Shown here: positions 35,779-48,010 of the stretch, piece by piece
Numbering within the stretch: position 1 is the first letter of the stretch
Layout of the letters: each line of letters starts with the position of its first letter
Assembly: GCA_963383645.1 (NCBI GenBank)
Contig: OY726566.1
Span: forward strand, 92,440,029-92,504,028
DNA from: Muscardinus avellanarius
Taxonomy: Eukaryota > Chordata > Mammalia > Rodentia > Gliridae
Reading direction: 5' to 3'
DNA length: 64,000 nt
The notes under the pieces: model-generated
What the model was told of the DNA's origin: nothing
The model's database searches: none
The model's input: only the letters and a program-made list of their open reading frames with translations
Program-made: the position numbers and the translations under genes

Positions 35779-37176
35779 AACCCATTTGCTTAATAAAGTT
35801 TAGGGATTGGTGCAGGCAATGGGCATGGAATGACCCTCTTGGGCAGTGTCTCCTTCCTGATCTACTTTGTCAATGGTATTGCACACTATCAGAGGTCTAA
35901 GAGAAAAACTATAAAACCCAACCAAAGAAAAAGTTTTAAAATTAATTTTATTATTTTCTAGCAGAAATTTTATCTAACAGAAAGTGCCCTTCTTTAAATC
36001 TCCTGAATGGGGGCCAGGGGTGGGAGAGGTCTACATTACAGATATTTAGGATATATACTTCCTTGCTAATATTACTTGAAAATTTTTTAGACAAAGATTA
36101 GTAAGACCATCTCATTTAATACCTATCAAATTGTCTTTCTTTGCTCTTTTTTTAAAAAAACATGGATATACTATCAGTGACTATATTCCTATATTCCTAA
36201 GAATTTGCTAGCGAAGAGTATAAATTGAAACAATTTATGGCAACATGTTTTAAAAATCTTTTAATAATGTATAGTATACTGTCTTAAAAGTTTGATTTTT
36301 GGAAGCATCTGAAATAATCACAGATGTGTATAAAAATTTAGCTAAAGCTTTGTTTTCCAGACTTCATAATATTGAAAAACGAAAAACAAACGTTCAACTG
36401 CAGATGATGGCAAAAGTGAGTAACAGATCACACATACCAGGTATATAGGTGAGTAACAGATCACACATACCAGGTATATAGGTGAGTAACAGATCACACA
36501 TACCAGGTATATAGGTGAGTAACAGATCACACATACCAGGTATATAGGTTGTTTAGGTTTTTTTTTTTTCCTCTTGAAAAAAGAAAAGGGGACAAGAAAT
36601 ATTTAACTTACTTAAGTTTTGTCCTTGGTGAATAAATTTAAGAATAAGGGTAGTTACATAACAGTTTCTTATGATGTTACAAATTACCAGTTCTTCTCCA
36701 AAACAAAAAATAAGGGCAAAAATCTAGCATTTCCACATACTAGAAATATATCCACACATAAGGTCTACACAGGTGAAAATAGAAATTCTTTTTTTTTTTT
36801 AAGTGAGTACGGGGCAAATCTATTTTAAACTGTGAAAGTTAATACCCTAGTTATTCTTGGTACCTCTGAAATTCTGCCGTTTGTTAAGTGGGTCAATGTT
36901 CATTCTTTATTCACTCAAATATTTTCTGACATCCAACTCCTACAGGGTAAGCTACTAGTAGTAGCTGAGGGGATATTAAAAGGTGGTAGTTATGCAATTC
37001 CAGTGCTTACAATCTGCCAGGATATAACATTCAGATGAAAAAGTCCGGGGAAGGAGTGGTGGCTCGAGATTCTTCTTTTCCAAATGAACACAACTACATC
37101 AGAGCAAGAGCTGAGACTACTGGGAAGCTGCAGGAGATGGTTCCCTAACAGCAAAGAGTGTCCGTTTTCAAGCTTT

Positions 37177-37182
<6 letters not shown>
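35779..37182. other. Intron sequence, AT-rich
   Basis: Unassigned apart from the 33-bp minisatellite. Confidence 0.4.
36416..36547 (+). repeat. 33-bp minisatellite, four identical copies
   Basis: The unit gtgagtaacagatcacacat-accaggtatatag is repeated at 36416, 36449, 36482 and 36515 with no difference that I can see. 33 is a multiple of three, so it keeps an 11-residue repeat open on the minus strand. That is a by-product, not evidence for a gene. Each plus-strand junction reads atatag|gtgagt, a perfect donor-like motif, but antisense to CHCHD3. Confidence 0.95.

Positions 37183-37222
<40 letters not shown>
37183..37222 (+). repeat. Poly(A) run of 40
   Basis: Uninterrupted A tract ending just before a reversed SINE. 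It is not obviously the tail of either neighbour. Confidence 0.95.
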
Positions 37223-37224
<2 letters not shown>

Positions 37225-37261
37225 TTTTTGATTTTTTAAAAATGTCTCGAATTTTTTTTGG

Positions 37262-37441
37262 GGAGAGGTGATTCTGGGGATTGAACCCAGGGGCATTCTA
37301 CCTCTAAACTAAAACATCAGCCCTATTTTATTTCTTATTTGGAAACAGGGTCTCACTAAGTTCCTGGGCCACAAACCTGCAATCCCTGTGTCTCAGCCTT
37401 CCAAGTACTGGGATTTTAAGTGTGAGCAACCAGATCAGGCT
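37262..37441 (-). mobile_element. B1-dID SINE, slightly deleted
   Basis: ttctggggattgaacccagg ... tttggaaacagggtctcact ... gagcaaccagatcaggct. Confidence 0.82.
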
Positions 37442-39050
37442 ATCTCTTTAGATTTTATGATTGAAAACTGGCCAAGGAAGAAGCAAAGCTCAGACCTGCT
37501 GTCTTCATTTTCCCTACCAGGAATGACATGTTTAACCAAGGTTATACCTTTGCTTGGTGCCCTGCTCAGATTTAGTGGTAGAATCAAATCAATGCAGGCC
37601 TTATGCCAAGAGTCCAGGGCCAGAAGGCCTTAGGTCTTGTGATTTAAGAATACTGTAGTTTCTTTAACACAAAAGGTGGTGCCCTAATGAGTACTTACCA
37701 AGTGTGTGTTTTTCTTCAAGGATGGCGGTCTAACATTTATCTCCTAAGGGACACATAAGAATAAACTATACTATCCAAACAAAAGATCCAATGCAGATGA
37801 TTCGTCCCTTTCAAGTTTTAATTTCCTTTCATGGATCCGAACATAAACTCAGATGTTAATAACAACTGTGATAGGGTTTTCCCTAATGCTCACAAAGTGC
37901 ATAAAACTACACAAGTGAAGAAAAAAAGTCAGTCCTAATTTAAGGGTTAAAAATCTCCGATATGAAATGGAGAAGGATTTCAAAAATGGTAAGGAGATCA
38001 CCTATCCATTTCAGAGATGTGTTTATCTTTTTGTATTTCAAAGGAAAAGGCCTTTTGAAAGATTTGGCATAGAAATATGCATGTGAATAGAAGCACATTG
38101 AAAAGTCTTAGCTTTCAGATATAATGGCTCTCCCTTAGAAAGCACTGCACAGGATTCCTGCCTCTCTAAGGTGCATTTCACAGCCTGCCAAAAACGCTAA
38201 GGGCCCTGAACTAGGGGCCTGGGCTCTGTCCAGTTTCTATCTGTTGGCTCACAAGCATTTTCTTCTTTATGATCCTAAACTTTACTACTGCCTAGACGTG
38301 TCACCCTTCAATTGCAGAAATGTTCTCATTCGTATGGTACAGAGGACACCAGAATGTGTTGTATTTCTTTAAGAAGAAAAAAAAAGAGGATAGGGTAGAG
38401 TGTGTGGGATGGGGAGGAAAAGATAATTATGGACACAATAAGCAAGTTTGATAGTCTTCAAGAAATATTCATGAAAATCTGTCCCTGAAAACGGCTAGTA
38501 TTTGGTAGCCAATCTTTTCCACGTGACTCTTCTGAAAAATGTTCTTAGAAAGATCCCACAAAAGGGTGATAACAAAATGCATCTCACCAAATGATCTTTT
38601 CCCTCTGGCATGGTATCCCACTCTCCCATCCTCCATGCGGGTTGCAACTCTCCTTCCAAGGCCTATCTCATTTACTCCATCTTAATTACACTGCACATTC
38701 TGCCGAGTAGGAGCCAGAGGCCCTTCACACAAGCCCCATAGGCAAGAATGCATCCGGCCACGAGGGGCAAAGCGGCCGGTGTTCAGATAGTTCCCACAAA
38801 GGCAGATGCTGGGGATTTAGGGAGTCAAGGTACAAAGGTGTTTAAAGAACACCATACTCACCCCATGGCTAACAGGCTCCGGTGCGACTCTGTGGCCAGC
38901 ACACATCTCAAAGGAAAGAGACTGGATCTTTACTTTTAAAAGGGTCCTTATTAAAAAGATAAATGTGAAATATAAATGGAACCCGGGGTAAGCAATGTGA
39001 ATTAGACCTTGAAGTGATTCCTTTTCCTGGCACACATTCACGGAAATTAC
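37442..39050. other. Intron sequence, unassigned
   Basis: No repeat or exon recognised. Confidence 0.4.
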
Positions 39051-39775
39051 AGAGCGGAGAAAGCCTGCAATAACCAGGCTGAGTTTGAATCTTTGGCTTA
39101 TTGCTTAGTGTGACCCAAATGTAACCAGACCAAATCCATCAGCGGCCAGATGTAAATGGCTTGGGCTAGGCTTAGTTTCAACAGGCATCCTCTGTGGCTG
39201 GTGAAAGCCCTCTCTCCAACTAGAGGCAAAGTTATTAAGAAATTGTTTGTCATCTTAGATTGGATTGATCATTTGTTTCCCTGAATTCTTTTTCTCATCA
39301 TTTACTCATTACACGCCTCCTCCTGATGGAAGTAGACATTTATTAGCTTCTGCATTTATTGCATTGGCAAACAGAAACATTTTGCTGCATTTCCTGGGGG
39401 TTCACTCATTTATCTATTGGATAAGAGACTGAAGTTTTCTACAGGGCAGAAAAATTAAAATATCAGTCAGGTTGACAGCTGGGAAAATGAGGGTCTCTCT
39501 GTGACAAGGAGCTTGCTTAAGCTTTTGCTTTAGTGAGAAGCTGCGATGTTATTTCACCAGAGTACCACTTCATATATAACTGAAATTGGGGCTATTAGCT
39601 GGTGAACCAGCATTCCAGATGAACAGTACACAGGGCACACGGTAAAGTATATGAGATGTAAAGCTAATTGCTATTTTAAGTGGAAGACATAACAAAATGC
39701 TTTGAAAGATTCATTTCTTTAGAGAGCTAAGGAGTCCTGTCTTATTAAATCCAGGAAAGAAAAGCTAGAATCACA
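39051..39775. other. Candidate conserved non-coding stretch
   Basis: About 720 bp without repeats, with TTATTAGCTTC, GATTGGATTGATCATTTG and GTTGACAGCTG words resembling homeobox and TGIF/MEIS sites. Judgement rests on composition only. Confidence 0.3.
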
Positions 39776-40020
39776 AAATGGTTAAGTTGTGAAGGGCCTT
39801 ACAGGTCATTCAGTCCATCCTTTGGCAAGAATCTTCTTTGCAGTATCCCTGACAAGTGCTCACTCTCCTTCTGCCTGAAACACTTTCGGCGATAAGAAGA
39901 CTGGCCTACCTCACCAGGCAGCCTATTTGCCAGCTGAAGACTTTGGTTGGCTGGGGTTGCCTGATTGGTGTGACCTGATTTGGTCAGGCCATTAAACCCC
40001 CCATCAGGGTCTTTGTCTTA
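39776..40020. mobile_element. Possible ancient SINE/LINE trace
   Basis: gggccttacaggtcattcag, ccatcctttggcaag and tcaccaggcagcctatttgc recall an ancient mammalian LINE/SINE consensus (CR1/L3-like). Family not certain. Confidence 0.3.
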
Positions 40021-40789
40021 GATATCCATTACCCTTATGTTGAAAGAATCAGAGTTGAAAGAGTGTCAAGTCACCTAGAGACTGGGCTACAGACTCTCTG
40101 GCACAGCAGTCATTCTGGGCCAAGCCAGTACCTTCTGAGACTGTGCTTCTCTTCGCGGAGAGGCCGGCTTTCCCACTAGGCCACCCCACCTCATTTATCG
40201 CACAGCTCCCTTCATTTCCTTTTCAATTCTTTCTTCTTCCTTCTTTCCCCTTGGCTTCACGTCCCTCAAGCCAACTTTTATTATCCCCCTTAAATGTCCA
40301 GCAGTAGCTCGGCAGTCTATGAAGCACAGCAATAAAACCTTCCAGAGATTAGTTCATGTTCTCTTCCCAATATAGTTAGTGTCAACACAAAGTTAGATAC
40401 TTCATTAAAAAAAAACACCTACCTTTTAAAATGATCAAGATGCCAACGTTTCTCTTATTTGTGCTATCTTTTATATAACCAGGTTAGATAAAAAGCTGTA
40501 TAGTTTCTTTGGGAATGCCCACAGGTTCAGAGTTCCTACAGATTCCATTACACAACACAGGATGCAAAGATTCTGCAGTTTAGTTTTGTTACTTATTTCA
40601 TCCAAGTAAAAGTCTTTCTGAAAATGTTTTTGTTTCTTAAAGATATAATAACTTCTTTCAAACACTTTGGTATACATATAAGTACTTTAGGAGAGGAACA
40701 CCAAGATCCACGCCACACAACCTGTCTTCAACTAATGCAGAATTTGCCAGGGGGACAGGTGTTGGCTGTGTTAACAGTATCATCCACTG

Positions 40790-41010
40790 ATTTAAGCCAT
40801 GTGCCAGGTATTACACTGTTGCTTTATATGGGTTGTCTTTAATAATGCCCTCAGGTTGGTGTTATTATCCCTAGTCTCCAGAGGAGGAAACTGAGGCCCA
40901 AAGAAATAGAATAATTTATCAGATTATTTGAGCTTGTCAGTGGCACGGCTGGAACTGAATCCGTGCAGCCTGGCTTGAGAGACAATATTCTCAATAGCTA
41001 TAGTACAGTG
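40790..41010 (-). mobile_element. MIR
   Basis: catgtgccaggtattacact, ggaggaaactgaggcccaaa and ggctggaactgaatccgtgc are the reversed MIR landmarks. Confidence 0.8.
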
Positions 41011-42499
41011 ATTTCCAAATATCAATATAAACTTGAATACCTCATTGCAATGCGATCACATCCAAGACAAATAATCAGAAGGTCTCATGTAGGAGGTGGC
41101 ATTTAGCCTCTAATTAAATCCTACTAATTTGTCTAGACCTACTGTAAGATATTTAAGTCATATTAAAAATTCATAATTATGTGTTTTACTTAGGGGGACA
41201 GATGAGGACTTAAGCTGCTAGTAATTCCAAACAAAAGCAGATATAGGTACCAAGAGCCTATAATACCCTTGTGGATAACCAGGATTTGCTTGAAAATCTC
41301 TACATCACACACTAAAGTTAAAAAAAATGAAAAATTAAAGAAGGAAAATTGGTGAACAAGTCAATAAACATGTGACTTCTTTGGCAACAGCAGTTGAAAA
41401 GGTCAAAAAGTATTTTTATCCTATACAAATTAACCTTAGGTGAACTCTTAAGCTGTGTGAGACTCAGAATTAAATTTAGGTAAGTCAAAGACCTCGCCGC
41501 TTGTAGAAGATGATCTTAATAATCGTTTGCAGTTTTCTGGCCCAAATTCCTGTTTCTTGGATGCTGATAGAGTTCTGCTTCCCCGTATAAAGCAGCACAA
41601 GTCCAGCATTATCTACCATCCAATCCCACGGCAGAGTCTTCCCTCTCTAAAGAAGTGGACACCAGTTCAGGCCTTGGGGCTTATTCTGGGCCCACTTTTC
41701 TTCTGGACCTATACTTGGTCTCTAAAGGAATTTCTTCTAGTCTTATGGCTTTAAATCCCCTAGCGAGCTGACAAGTCTCAAGGTCACATACCTGCCCTAG
41801 ACCTTGCCTCTGACTCCATACTCTGTGGTTGATCCAAAGTTTTATTGTCACCATAAACTAGCTATCACAGAGGAACCCTAAATTTAAATCGAGAAAAAAC
41901 CTGAGTTGTGATTTACACATCTGCAGGTATTTCCTTGTTCCAATGAGAAAATGTGTTCTTAGTCTTCGTAGGCTCAGCGCCTGGTTCTACCCTTCACCCA
42001 TTTGCTGATGCCAGAAATATAAGAACCTTTGTTCTTTCTTCCTCCTTTCTTTGCTTGTCTCGCACATCCAGCCCATCATATCAGATGTGCCCTGTACTCA
42101 GATGACCTTTCCTTCTTCTCTTCTTCCTAAGAGCAGCAAGGAAGCAAAGGAGGGTTCTACACCAAGAAATTCTATAATCACATTTCCAGAAGATCAGTGT
42201 TACCTTTGATCAGAGAAAAGACAGTGGTGATGGGGGCAAAAATAAGGTAGGAGTCACAGAAGGAAACAGGAACAAGAGTTCAGATTAGAAGTGATGGGGG
42301 CTTGGTCTAAGTTGGAGCAATGGAATCAACAGAACTTTTGCTTTCTTTATTGCCTTCTACTCACTAAACTTTAAACTTACAGCAAGGAACACATTCTTCA
42401 TGACTACTGCTATTTCCTGTGTGCCTATAATTGGAATTCAATGTTTGTGCGACCAAGTATCCTCAGCAATTCTCAGAACATAACAAAAGATGTCTAAAG
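41011..42499. other. Intron sequence, unassigned
   Basis: No exon or repeat recognised. Confidence 0.4.
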
Positions 42500-42790
42500 C
42501 AGTGGTTGACAAAGTTTTTCCGTGGAGGGCCTGAGAGCAAATATTTTAAGCTATACGGGCCATACAGTGTCTACTGCAACTGTTCAATTCTGCTATAGTA
42601 AGAAAATAGCTGGAGACAATACACAAATAAATGAGCGTGGCGGTGTTCCAACAGAACTATTTATAAATGCTGAAATTTGAATTGCATAGAATTTTGGTGT
42701 CACGAAATTATTCTTTTGATTTGTTTTCCCAACCACTTGGAACTGTAAAAACTATTCTCAGCATGCAGGCCATAGTTTGCTGATGACCTT
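42500..42790 (+). mobile_element. hAT-Charlie-type DNA transposon fossil (MER1-like)
   Basis: The left end cagtggttgacaaagttttt and right end ccatagtttgctgatgacct form imperfect terminal inverted repeats. The inside reads ggcctgagagcaaatatttt, agctatacgggccata and ataaatgagcgtgg, typical of this hAT family. The 8-bp target duplication is not cleanly recognisable. Non-autonomous, no ORF. Confidence 0.55.
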
Positions 42791-44164
42791 GCCCATCTAA
42801 GATTGAAGCATAAGTTATCAAGGACTGAGAAGATGAGGAAATGTTAAACTGGATAAGTAGTGTAAATTTTATTAAAGAATTTGCCATATTATAAAATAAT
42901 CTCCATATGTATTTGTTACCCTCCCAGTAGCCTACTGCCCCCTGAAAAACCAGGTTCATGAATCCTGACACCCAGTCCTTAATGTCTGTTCATAAGAAAT
43001 GAGGGAGGAAAGAAGAGAATACTTTGATGGTATGACTGCCATACTACTAACAGAAAAACTGAATCCTGGTATTTGTCCCTCTGGCACCTCTCAGACAAGT
43101 ATCAGAAGTGGGTCTCAAGTCTCAAGACAAAAGCTTATTTTTGTTTTGATTGCTATACTAACTGACCACCTTGATAAATAAGTTGATTTCAAAAAACTGA
43201 ATGGCAGTATAATGAACCTAAGTCTCAAACTAAAAAAAAAAAAAAAAAGAGAAAAATTTAATAAACTGCAAAAACTTGAAAAAAATAAAAGTTCTGAGGG
43301 TTTTTTTTTCATTATTCTTTTCAGAATAAACACTGTTTTGGAATGCAGTTGTCAATAGTATCTCTATTAATCACCAGGATAAATTCCAGCCATATACCTC
43401 ATTCATTAAAACCTCATTTTCTGTAGTCAAAGGGATAAAAGATACCATTAAAATGAATCTTAATGTCAGATAAGAGGGCTATAATACAAATATGTCTTTA
43501 AATACTGAGTAAATTATCACCAAACATATTAGAAAACGATCATATAAATGGGTGCCATAACCTGAGAAAAATTACAGAAAGAAGAGAAAAAAGAACGATG
43601 AGCTATGCCAAGGACGAGGAACAAATATGGGTTCCAAAGCCCCGGATGAGTCACTCCAGCTCTGACGGCCTACTCAACTGTGCAGCCGTAGCAGACGGGC
43701 CTTAGCGGGGAGCCTTCGGAAAGAAGCATCTTGTTCTAACAATGGGAAAGGGGTCAAGGAGGCAGTGGAGAAACAAGGAGCCTGAAAGCAGGAAGGAGAA
43801 TTTCTTCTCCAACGGTGAGAGGAAAAAAGAAAAACAAAACTGGAGATCCAATACAAAGAAGACAGGTGCAAATCATAGCTATCAGGCCTTTTCCATTTTG
43901 ACACCCAAATACATCTATGAAAGGAGAGAAGGGAAATGGAGGTGTGAGAACAGAGCGGTGTACCTCACAACTTGTAGACAGGCTAATCGTTTCCAACCTA
44001 CAGACACTACTAGAGGAGGAACTTCTGCCCTAGTAACATTAAAACACATAATTATCTGTGGCTAATCCACGCGCTGTTTAGCTTTGGTAGGAAGACTGAC
44101 TCAAAGAGGCCTACTTGACCCCACTGTGTCTAATGTAATCTCATCCCTATTCTAACCTCTCCTT
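42791..44164. other. Intron sequence, unassigned
   Basis: Poly(A) of 16 near 43233-43248. Frames near 43742-44065 on both strands are short and unrelated to known families as far as I can tell. Confidence 0.4.
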
Positions 44165-44400
44165 AAGTCTAGACAGCATAGTAGGTGAGAATGTGAACTT
44201 TGACTGCCAGGCTTTCAATCCTGGCTCCACCATTTACTATCTCTGTGGTTGTGGATAAAGTACAGACCATTACTCATTCTACGTGTCCATTAAATAAGAA
44301 TACCAGTCCTGGACAGCTGGAAAGGTTAAATGAAATTATGCAGTACTGCTGCATTGGCAAATGGTAAGCTTACAATAAATGTTATTCCTTATTTTAAACA
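44165..44400 (+). mobile_element. MIR, nearly full length
   Basis: gtgagaatgtgaactttgac, caatcctggctccaccattt, ctatctctgtggttgtggat and acaataaatgttattcct. Confidence 0.8.
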
Positions 44401-45019
44401 GCCAGGTGGGATTATTAATGTTGACTTGGGTTTGGGAAAAGCTTGAGAAAATTCACAGGGAAAATCAGGGGTGTAGTGTCACTTGGTATGGAGCGCAAAA
44501 ATATACTTCGATTCCTAGACTCAGAGTGCTTATTTACCATTCCTTCAGTAGAAAACGGATTATAGAGTTGCTCTTGAAATCAGAGTGCCATTTGAACTCA
44601 ACATACAAGTGATCTGCTAACAAAGTACAGACCAAAATAAGTACCGTCTGTTGGGCTTGGCAAGACAGATACTGTACTTGAAAAGCAAACCTGGTGCTCT
44701 CTGAAAAGAGTGTGAAGAATACACTAGGGCAGGAAATGGCTTGGAGTCAATGCAAGAGATGGGATAAGCAGTGTTCAGTGGGACCTGCCAGGAGCCGTTT
44801 GCTCTAGATGTCGGATATGAAAGGCTCCCTCCTGCAAGTCCCCGGCCAAGCAGTATCCAATCAGAGGCCCCTCTGTAAAACAGCACCTCCCACTCTGCTG
44901 CATATAGACGTACTGTCAATACGTCTCATCATCAGTCATTTTCCTCCATACAACTCAACACCTTTCATAAAATATATGTGTTGTTGACTGCCGTGCATTA
45001 GCAAACTGTCTGCAGAATT

Positions 45020-45112
45020 TTTAATGTTTTGCTCTCTGCTAAATCCCTGGAGCCTAAAAGGAAGCCTGATCCATAGGAGGCTCTAAATAAATATTTGTGA
45101 AATGACTGATTG
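45020..45112 (+). mobile_element. MIR/L2-type 3' tail
   Basis: ggaggctctaaataaatatt then tgtgaaatgactga is the familiar tail of ancient SINE/LINE2 elements. Confidence 0.5.
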
Positions 45113-45279
45113 AGCCTTGCGAGCAAAAAAATGGTGACAAAAGAAAAAGAAAATGAAAAATAAAAACACATGACAGAAGTTCTAAAATGTTAGTAACGAG
45201 GGTCCTGAAATAAAATTCACAATTAATAATTATAGTTCAATAATGATTCATTTTTAAAAGTTTACAAAAATCCAAGCAT

Positions 45280-45315
45280 ATTATTATTATTATTATTATT
45301 GGTGGTGGTGGTGGT
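45280..45315 (+). repeat. (ATT)n then (GGT)n simple repeat
   Basis: Seven ATT units followed directly by five GGT units at the tail side of a reversed SINE. Confidence 0.95.
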
Positions 45316-45324
45316 GTGTGTGTG

Positions 45325-45519
45325 GTTTAGGGATTGAACCCAGGGGCATTCTGTCTCTGAGCTACACTTCCAGACCCATTTTTTTATTTTTATTTTGAAA
45401 CAGGGTCTCACTAGGATGATGAGAGTTTCACTACTTCCTGAGCTTGTCCTCAAACCTCTGATCCTCCTGTCTCAGCCTCTCAAGTACTGGGATTACAGGC
45501 ATGCACCACCACACTTGGC
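45325..45519 (-). mobile_element. B1-dID SINE
   Basis: ttagggattgaacccagggg ... gagctacacttccagaccca ... caccaccacacttggca. aagcatattatt (45275) and aagcaaattatt (45522) may be its duplicated target. Confidence 0.87.
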
Positions 45520-47829
45520 ATAAGCAAATTATTTAAAAGGTGTATAAATCTAAGATGAGACCAATAAATTGGAAAATTAGTTATTCCCGAATTGAACAAA
45601 ACTTAGAAACATATAAGGTAGGTTTAAGAGCACATGTATTTTAAAATTTTTATTTCACTTGCTAACAAATAATTGAACACTTCTCTCTCCCTTAAAATGC
45701 CTACAAATCAAAAAGGTTGCCACTAGAAATGTCAAATAAAAGTCAATATTTCAATCACTTAAAATACTTACCTTGAACATACAGTATTTTATTGTTCTTA
45801 CTGATTTTAAGATAAATGAATGTTGAGACATATAAGAAAGAATATCTACCAATATCCTGCTTTGCTATGTGTATAAACTTTAAAAGAAGTAATTTCTCAA
45901 AAGAAAAATGATTTTCTTTTGATAATGAGGGGAAGCTAGAAAGCACATTATATAAAATGGGCTGCAGGGTGGTTTTCAAGGTGGTGAGATAGCAGGTATT
46001 TTAGCGCATTTTGTACCACATAGAAATGAGAACAAAACCAATTTAAAAGTTGTTTATGCCTTTCTCTTGACACTATTATATATATGAATAAGAAAGATGA
46101 ATAATGACAATTGAGCATCTCTAAATTTATAATTATATATATATACTTCAGTCATTATATTTCATTCAAATAATGAAAAATACAAGATCTGCATATATAA
46201 AAGGGTCTAACCAACATTAGTTGTGTTTCTTTTTTTTCAGGTAGGCATAATGCAGTCAATAGGAGACTGTGGAAGAAACAAAAATAAATTTAAGTTACAT
46301 GAGAAAGATGTTAGAGGTTCACACAGAAAGATCATTTTAGATGGTTATCACTTGAAGACTAAGTGATTTGATTTAAATAAAAACTCTCTAATCTCTGATG
46401 CCTTTTGAAGAATTTAGTCAAAACAAGTACACTCCTAAGAAAGGACACACAGCTTACTGTGAATTTTTTTCTGAGCCGGCCAACAAAATGCTGACATCTT
46501 GAGTTTTATAATTAAAAAGACCTTGGTAATTTTGCTCTTTGGCGAGTACTCTTAATAGATTCTTGCATAAACTGCTCAAAATGGTGAGACATGCCAGAAT
46601 TACCTCTGACCTAGTGCATTTTTCTGTAGGGATGAAATTTATAGTATTGATATCAACATCCCACGGTCATTTTCCTGAAGCCCTGACTCCAGAAATGTTT
46701 TCTGCCTCCCAGGAATATAACCCATGATAAAAGCCTCATTTTTCAAGAGAAGACCTTTTCCCCAGGACACCTCTTGCCTGTGCATGGCACCAGAAGAAGA
46801 GAGGTGGCTGTCACGGAACAGCACTCTGGGTCTTTCCTGAGTTCTCCGTGCTCTAAGCCATCCCTCCACCCTGTGACCCTGCCCACCTGGTCATGCTTCT
46901 TCCTGCTGGTCATGCACCATATTTGACTAGATAATCAGAAAAATAAACTCATTCTGCACTTCTTGCTTGATGTTTAAAACACTCTGCGAGACTGGCGCAA
47001 ATGTCACAATAAAAAAAGGAGATCTTTGTTCTGCGCTGATTTCCTATATTAGAAAATGCCGGAAGAATAAAACAACAGCTCATAGCACATCGTTACAGGG
47101 ACACCAGTCCATTTTCTCCAGAAAGCAACTTCCTTCTAACTGGTAACCCCAAACTTCAGTGCCACAAGCCCCAGAACCTGGCTTCCTCCTCCCGGGAGGC
47201 CTCGTTCCTTTGGCCTGGAGGAGGGGACTTCAATACTGCAATATCACAGGGTTTAGCAAGCAACTATTTTCCACATGGAAAAGTAGGAGCCCAGGTAACT
47301 CTTTCTTTTTTTCATGCCCCGTATCCAGGCTGATATTTACTCAACTAAACAGATAAAGATATAACTAGCCTGTGCTCAAAATATGGAGGATGACAGAAAG
47401 ACCTTCACTTACATTGCACCATACATCAGGTCACAATCCAGAAAGAGAAAAACCTGCCAAAGCTGAAGAGAAATAGACACAAGAGAAACCCCATGTTATG
47501 AAATAAAATGATGTACATTTAAGAGGTTTGAAAAATCTGGAAGATTCTATATGTAGGCTTAATTGTAGGCTTTTAAATGTTTTATTTCTCTATCACAAAG
47601 CAGTTCTTCAGGTGAGTCAAAGATTCATTCCTTTAGACAATACTCAAAAGATACCTCAGCTGAAATAATGCATAAATAGTTCAAATAGAATCCAACCTGT
47701 TTCCATTTTCAAGCCCTCTCCTATTTTTCTAGGGATCCTCCCTGCAAAAAGCAACCTCAAACAGCTGTGTAATTATCACCCTCCTAGATGCAGCTGTTGC
47801 TGCTAATGATAATACCTGAAATTGATTCT
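45520..47829. other. Intron sequence, unassigned
   Basis: AT-rich to 46.5 kb, with an (AT)n patch at about 46130-46146. No exon recognised. Confidence 0.4.
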
Positions 47830-48010
47830 GATTTCATATACATAAAGATTCACATATAATACTTTATTTAATCTCCACACCCCCAAAGAAGTATATCATG
47901 AGGGCACTCTGTTGTTAAAAAATATGAAAGTTAAATAGGTTGTGTGATTGTTTTAAGGACAAAAAGCTAAGAGGCAGGAGACCTAATATTGTATCCATAT
48001 CCACTTGTCT
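47830..48010 (-). mobile_element. Diverged MIR
   Basis: ataatactttatttaatctc, then aaatatgaaagttaaatagg and aaaagctaagaggcagga echo the reversed MIR pattern. Confidence 0.4.

Noticed and set aside
36342..36530. Minus-strand frame with an 11-residue repeat
   Set aside because: It is only the translation of a 33-bp minisatellite, whose length is a multiple of three.
36416..36547. CRISPR-like array of 33-bp repeats
   Set aside because: Copies are directly adjacent with no spacers, in a mammalian intron.
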